Of a DNA stretch of 9,511 bases, positions 4,773-9,511 are shown in pieces (positions within the stretch are counted from its first letter, which is position 1; every line of letters begins with the position of its first letter). The position numbers and the translations under genes are program-made. The notes under the pieces are model-generated. The model was not told the origin of the DNA and made no database searches. It was given only the letters and a program-made list of their open reading frames with translations. This stretch comes from Chloroflexota bacterium (GTDB lineage Bacteria; Chloroflexota; Anaerolineae; Anaerolineales; Anaerolineaceae). The DNA lies in the NCBI GenBank assembly GCA_012800995.1, contig JAAZIH010000010.1:1-9511 (forward strand). Direction: 5' to 3'.

Positions 4773-6416
4773 ATGGGAACCAAGTTTATATTCTTTACAG
4801 GTGGTGTCTTGTCTTCAGTAGGCAAAGGGGTGGCTGCCGCCTCGATAGGACGTTTGTTGAAAGCGCGTGGATTTGATATTACGATCCAAAAACTTGACCC
4901 CTATCTTAATATTGACCCAGGTACCCTGAGCCCTTATCAGCACGGTGAAGTGTACGTACTGGACGACGGCTCAGAGACAGATCTTGACCTGGGTCATTAT
5001 GAGCGATTTTGTGATTTACGTCTCAAAAAGACCAGCACCGTATCCTCGGGGCAGGTCTATGGAGAAGTGCTCAACAGAGAACGCCGTGGTGATTACCTGG
5101 GTGGTACGATCCAGGTTATCCCACATATTACCGGGGAAATTAAACGACGTGTACATCTCTTAGGGGAAAGCTCCGGTGCTGATATCGTCTTAATCGAAGT
5201 CGGTGGGACGGTAGGCGATATTGAAGGTCAGCCCTTTCTTGAAGCGATTCGCGAGATGCGCAATGAACTTCCCAGAGAAGATTCAGCTTTTGTTCATTGC
5301 ACATGGCTACCTTATCTTAGAGCGACTGCAGAACTGAAAACGAAACCCACACAACACTCCGTTCGTGAATTACGCTCGATTGGTATCTTGCCGGATATGA
5401 TTTTGCCACGCAGTGACTATCCGGTGGATCAGGATATTTGCAGGAAAATAGCTCAGTTTTGTGATGTGCCTGTAGAAGCTGTTGTGCCGATGGTAACGGC
5501 AGATATGCTGTACGCGATCCCGTTGGAACTGGAAGAGAGCCATGTCGCCGACCTTTTACTCGCGCGCCTGGGGCTAAAAGCCAGGCATGAGCCTAAGTTA
5601 GACGGTTGGCGATGGATGATTGAAGAACTCAAAAAGGATCGTCCTGTGGCAAAGGTGGCTCTGGTCGGAAAATATGTTGAGTTGCAAGATGCCTATTTGA
5701 GTGTGCGCGAAGCTTTAAAACATGCTGGTTTATTCTGTGATTTGGATATTGAAATAGACTGGATTTCAAGCGCGGATTTACCCGAAGAAACTGTGGATGA
5801 GCGGCTTGCGGATGCTGACGCGATTATCGTGCCGGGTGGGTTTGGCACGCGCGGAATTGACGGCAAGATATTTGCCGCGCGATATGCACGCGAGCATCAG
5901 ATTCCCTTTTTGGGGATTTGCCTTGGCATGCAAGTGATGGTTTTGGAATTCGCGCGCAATGTGATGGGCATTAAAGAGGCAACATCCGCTGAATTTGACA
6001 GCAAGGCTGTAAACCCGCTGGTAGATTATATGCCGGAGATGAAGGGACAGGAACGCATGGGTGGAACGATGCGTCTTGGTTTATACGACGTGGAATTAGC
6101 AGAGGGAAGTCTGGCAGAGAAGTGTTATCGAACCAGGCATATCTCGGAGCGCCATCGCCATCGTTTTGAAGTCAACAGCGCTTATTGTGAACAACTTGAA
6201 GAGCACGGACTTAAAGTAACCGGACAGTCACCAGATGGTGATGTGATTGAAGTTTTTGAATTGGAAGGACATCCATTCATGATTGGGTCGCAGTTCCATC
6301 CCGAGTTTTTGTCTCGCCCGAACCGACCACATCCTTTGTTTGTTGGACTTTTGCAGGCTATCAACAAGCGACGTGGACTTTCAACAGAAAAATTGAAATT
6401 TGGATTTGAAGACTAA
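4773..6416 (+). CDS. pyrG: CTP synthase (glutamine-hydrolysing)
   Basis: Cytosolic enzyme making CTP from UTP, ATP and glutamine, the last step of de novo pyrimidine nucleotide synthesis. At 547 residues it has the usual length. The N-terminal synthetase domain (about 1-270) shows TGGVLSSVGKGV (9-20), KLDPYLNIDPGT (40-51), the metal and nucleotide segment DDGSETDLDLGHYERF (64-79) and VGDIEGQPF (147-155). The class I glutamine amidotransferase domain (about 293-535) has the oxyanion segment PGGFGTRG (354-361), nucleophile Cys383 in GICLGMQ, RHRFEVN (462-468) and catalytic His509 and Glu511 in FHPEF. Start ATG 4773 follows GGAG (4765-4768) at a tight 4-base spacing. The stop codon is embedded in the left arm of a terminator. 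Flanked by hairpins on both sides. Confidence 0.98.
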   Translation: MGTKFIFFTGGVLSSVGKGVAAASIGRLLKARGFDITIQKLDPYLNIDPGTLSPYQHGEVYVLDDGSETDLDLGHYERFCDLRLKKTSTVSSGQVYGEVLNRERRGDYLGGTIQVIPHITGEIKRRVHLLGESSGADIVLIEVGGTVGDIEGQPFLEAIREMRNELPREDSAFVHCTWLPYLRATAELKTKPTQHSVRELRSIGILPDMILPRSDYPVDQDICRKIAQFCDVPVEAVVPMVTADMLYAIPLELEESHVADLLLARLGLKARHEPKLDGWRWMIEELKKDRPVAKVALVGKYVELQDAYLSVREALKHAGLFCDLDIEIDWISSADLPEETVDERLADADAIIVPGGFGTRGIDGKIFAARYAREHQIPFLGICLGMQVMVLEFARNVMGIKEATSAEFDSKAVNPLVDYMPEMKGQERMGGTMRLGLYDVELAEGSLAEKCYRTRHISERHRHRFEVNSAYCEQLEEHGLKVTGQSPDGDVIEVFELEGHPFMIGSQFHPEFLSRPNRPHPLFVGLLQAINKRRGLSTEKLKFGFED

Positions 6417-6437
6417 GTGGCTTTTTGCCGCTTTTTT
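6415..6437 (+). terminator. Intrinsic terminator overlapping the pyrG stop codon
   Basis: AAGTGGC (6415-6421) pairs with GCCGCTT (6427-6433) through seven pairs including one G-U, around a TTTTT loop, and runs into the T-tract 6432-6437. Its left arm begins within the TAA stop of pyrG, so a terminating ribosome would cover it. It ends 23 bases before the enolase ATG, leaving no room for a downstream promoter. Confidence 0.65.
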
Positions 6438-6442
6438 ACTGA

Positions 6443-7762
<1,320 letters not shown>

Positions 7763-7772
7763 ATTGAACCTT

Positions 7773-7810
7773 AGAGAGATGGTTCGCTGGGGCCATCTCT
7801 CTTTATTTAA
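7773..7810 (+). terminator. Intrinsic terminator after eno
   Basis: AGAGAGATGG (7773-7782) and CCATCTCTCT (7793-7802) form a perfect 10-bp stem with a 10-base loop TTCGCTGGGG, followed by TTATTTAA. The ribosome site of the next gene (AAGGA, 7812-7816) starts immediately after it, so the glycosylase gene must be transcribed by read-through or from a promoter inside eno. Confidence 0.8.
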
Positions 7811-7822
7811 CAAGGAATTTTA

Positions 7823-8515
7823 ATGTCAGGCACGTTTCCTTTTCAGACCCTGGAGCTTAGCCACGCCTTGTTGGATTGTCAACGATGCCCACGACTGGTC
7901 GCCTGGCGCGAAGAGGTCGGACGGGTGAAGCGACGGGCTTATCTTGACGAAGATTACTGGGCGAAACCTGTGCCGGGGTTCGGTACAGCTAACGCGCGCA
8001 TTATGGTTTTAGGCTTGGCGCCTGGCGCGCATGGCTCGAATCGCACGGGGCGTATGTTCACCGGTGACGCCAGCGGAGACTTTTTGTTCCCTGCACTGAA
8101 CCGTGCGGGTTTTGCCAGCCAGGCATTGGCAACGAGTGCCACAGATGGCTTGGTTTTAAATGATCTCTATATCACGTCGGTTTGCCATTGTGTGCCGCCG
8201 GCTAACAAACCCACAGGTGAAGAAATTCGCAACTGTTCCTATTGGGTGGAACAGGAATTAGCTGCCTTAACGTGCTTACAGGGCATTGTCTTACTGGGCA
8301 AAATTGGGCTGGATGGATTGTTGGCATTGGAGCCGTTCAAAGGAATTAAGAAATCGGAAATCAAATTTGGGCATGGCGCGTTTTATGAATTGGGTGATGG
8401 CTTGCCCTGGCTTTTGTGCTCCTATCATCCCAGCCGGCAAAACACACAAACCGGTCGGCTAACGGGGCCCATGTTTGATGCGATTTGGACGCAAGTTAAG
8501 CGTTTATTGCTTTAA
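7823..8515 (+). CDS. Family 5 uracil-DNA glycosylase (UDGb type, iron-sulfur)
   Basis: Base-excision repair enzyme that removes uracil and often other deaminated bases (hypoxanthine, xanthine) from DNA. The 230-residue product carries the UDGb signature: motif A GLAPGAHGSNRTGRMFTGD (64-82), where the polar catalytic residue of other UDG families is absent, and motif B HPSRQNTQTGRLT (202-214). Four cysteines expected to bind a [4Fe-4S] cluster are present: Cys19 and Cys22 (CQRC), Cys123 in HCVPPANKP and Cys138. The N-terminal WREEVGRVKRRAY and the PVPGFGTANARIMVLG stretch are also family features. UDGb is common in archaea, actinobacteria and thermophile-related lineages. Start ATG 7823 has AAGGA (7812-7816) 6 bases upstream. 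It lies directly behind the eno terminator and converges on the ABC exporter gene, with 27 bases between their stops and no clear terminator. Confidence 0.94.
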   Translation: MSGTFPFQTLELSHALLDCQRCPRLVAWREEVGRVKRRAYLDEDYWAKPVPGFGTANARIMVLGLAPGAHGSNRTGRMFTGDASGDFLFPALNRAGFASQALATSATDGLVLNDLYITSVCHCVPPANKPTGEEIRNCSYWVEQELAALTCLQGIVLLGKIGLDGLLALEPFKGIKKSEIKFGHGAFYELGDGLPWLLCSYHPSRQNTQTGRLTGPMFDAIWTQVKRLLL

Positions 8516-8542
8516 TACGCGTCAGGTTTTGTGTTTTGTCGT

Positions 8543-9511
8543 TTATCTCAACTCTTGTTGCGTTGTATAGAGCCGATAGTAAGTGCCTTCCAAGGCGAGC
8601 AACTCTTCATGCGTGCCACTTTCGGTAATGCGGTTGCCTTCAAGGACGATAATTCGGTCAGTATTGCGCACGGTGGAAAGACGGTGAGCGATGATGATGG
8701 TCGTGCGTCCCTCAATGAGTTGGTCAAGGGATTCTTGAATAAGCTTTTCGGTTTCAGTATCCACAGACGAAGTGGCTTCATCCAATATCAAAATAGGACT
8801 GTTTTTCAACACCGCTCGCGCGATGGAAAGGCGTTGTTGCTGACCACCTGAAAGCTTAACGCCACGTTCGCCGATCATCGTGTCAAAACCATCGGGCATG
8901 CGCTCGATGAATTCCAGGGCGTTGGCAACACGGGCGGCTTCAAGCATTTCTTCTTCGGTGGCTTCGGGTTTACCAAACATGATGTTATCGCGCACACTGC
9001 CATTGAATAAGAAGACATCCTGCAAAACCATGCCTACATTGGTATTGAGCTCCTGAAGGCTTAGGTCTCGAACATCGATGCCATCGATCATCACGTGTCC
9101 GCTGATAGTGTCGTAAAAACGGGGAATTAAACTGGCAAAGGTTGATTTACCTACACCTGTGGGTCCCACAAGCGCCAAAGATGTCCCAGCGGGCACGGTA
9201 ATGCTGATGTCTTTGAGTACGTCTTCGCCTTCAAGATAATGAAAGTTGACATGGTCGAAGCGTACTTCACCCCGAACGGGTTTGGGCAAGGGGATGGGCA
9301 CTTTGGGTGAGGCGATTTCGGGTTCAATGGTGAGAATGTCAGCAATGCGCTCGAAACCTGCCATGGCTTCGGTAACAGCTTCCATGGAGTTGCCCAGGGT
9401 GCGCACTGGCTGGTAGAAATTATCAAGATAGAGAAAGAAAGCGACCAAATTCGCGATGCTTAAGTTGCCCGCGACCGCCATACGACTGCCAAAAAAGATG
9501 ACCAAAAGCTG
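8543..9511 (-). CDS. ABC exporter, fused permease-ATPase (5' part beyond window)
   Basis: C-terminal 322 residues of a half-transporter of the MsbA/multidrug type, in which a six-helix membrane domain is fused to an ATPase domain. The fragment opens within the last membrane helices (FFGSRMAVAG through LVAFFLYLDNFYQPVR) and the linker. The nucleotide-binding domain is complete: A-loop Tyr in FHYLEG, Walker A GPTGVGKST (9167-9141), Q-loop VLQD, signature LSGGQQQR (near 8852-8829), Walker B ILILDEATSS with the catalytic Glu, and H-loop AHRLS. All key residues for ATP hydrolysis are kept, so it is not a degenerate half site. Substrate cannot be inferred; lipids, drugs and peptides are all possible. 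A partner half-transporter gene may lie further upstream. The reading frame runs open to the window edge, so the start is unseen; stop TAA is at 8545-8543. Confidence 0.95.
   Translation of the reverse strand, partial: QLLVIFFGSRMAVAGNLSIANLVAFFLYLDNFYQPVRTLGNSMEAVTEAMAGFERIADILTIEPEIASPKVPIPLPKPVRGEVRFDHVNFHYLEGEDVLKDISITVPAGTSLALVGPTGVGKSTFASLIPRFYDTISGHVMIDGIDVRDLSLQELNTNVGMVLQDVFLFNGSVRDNIMFGKPEATEEEMLEAARVANALEFIERMPDGFDTMIGERGVKLSGGQQQRLSIARAVLKNSPILILDEATSSVDTETEKLIQESLDQLIEGRTTIIIAHRLSTVRNTDRIIVLEGNRITESGTHEELLALEGTYYRLYTTQQELR

Noticed and set aside
8516..8542. Bidirectional terminator between the convergent UDG and ABC genes
   Set aside because: Only a weak bulged pairing GCGT/ACGC near the UDG stop can be drawn; there is no solid stem with a T-tract on either strand.
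8531..8851. Plus-strand open frame of 106 codons over the ABC transporter 3' end
   Set aside because: It is antisense to the signature, Walker B and H-loop coding region, whose conservation explains the open frame; no family features seen.

Overview
The window reads as an ordinary chromosomal segment of a free-living bacterium with moderate GC. It is dense with housekeeping genes, uses good Shine-Dalgarno sites and carries no mobile DNA. The gene styles recall Chloroflexota of the Anaerolineae type: a two-domain S1 protein beside pyrG and eno, an iron-sulfur family 5 uracil-DNA glycosylase, and a PRTase ending in LPLF. That assignment is an inference from protein style; no marker gene here settles it.

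Layout. On the minus strand at the left are a type I phosphoribosyltransferase (1-549, cut by the window edge) and, upstream of it, an unrecognised five-helix membrane protein (641-1126). A 265-base divergent spacer (1127-1391) holds a perfect 10-bp inverted repeat and candidate promoters for both sides. Rightward runs a tight unit of an O6-alkylguanine-DNA alkyltransferase (1392-2045), the GTPase Era (2038-2961) and a YhhN/TMEM86-type membrane protein (2958-3653), joined by 8-base and 4-base overlaps that suggest translational coupling.

Next come a structured 222-base leader with two candidate sigma70 promoters, a two-domain S1 RNA-binding protein (3876-4658), CTP synthase pyrG (4773-6416), enolase eno (6461-7762) and a family 5 uracil-DNA glycosylase (7823-8515). 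Each gap S1/pyrG, pyrG/eno and eno/UDG contains a hairpin plus T-tract just before the next ribosome binding site. The window closes with the 3' part of a convergent ABC exporter gene (8543-9511, minus strand).

Functions span nucleotide metabolism (PRTase, PyrG), glycolysis (Eno), ribosome maturation and translation (Era, S1 protein), DNA repair (alkyltransferase, UDG) and membrane functions. I see no defence system, CRISPR array, tRNA, rRNA or insertion sequence. The points most worth a second look are regulatory: the S1 leader, the repeated terminator-before-gene pattern, and the 1234-1260 palindrome. I did not find a convincing undescribed system.
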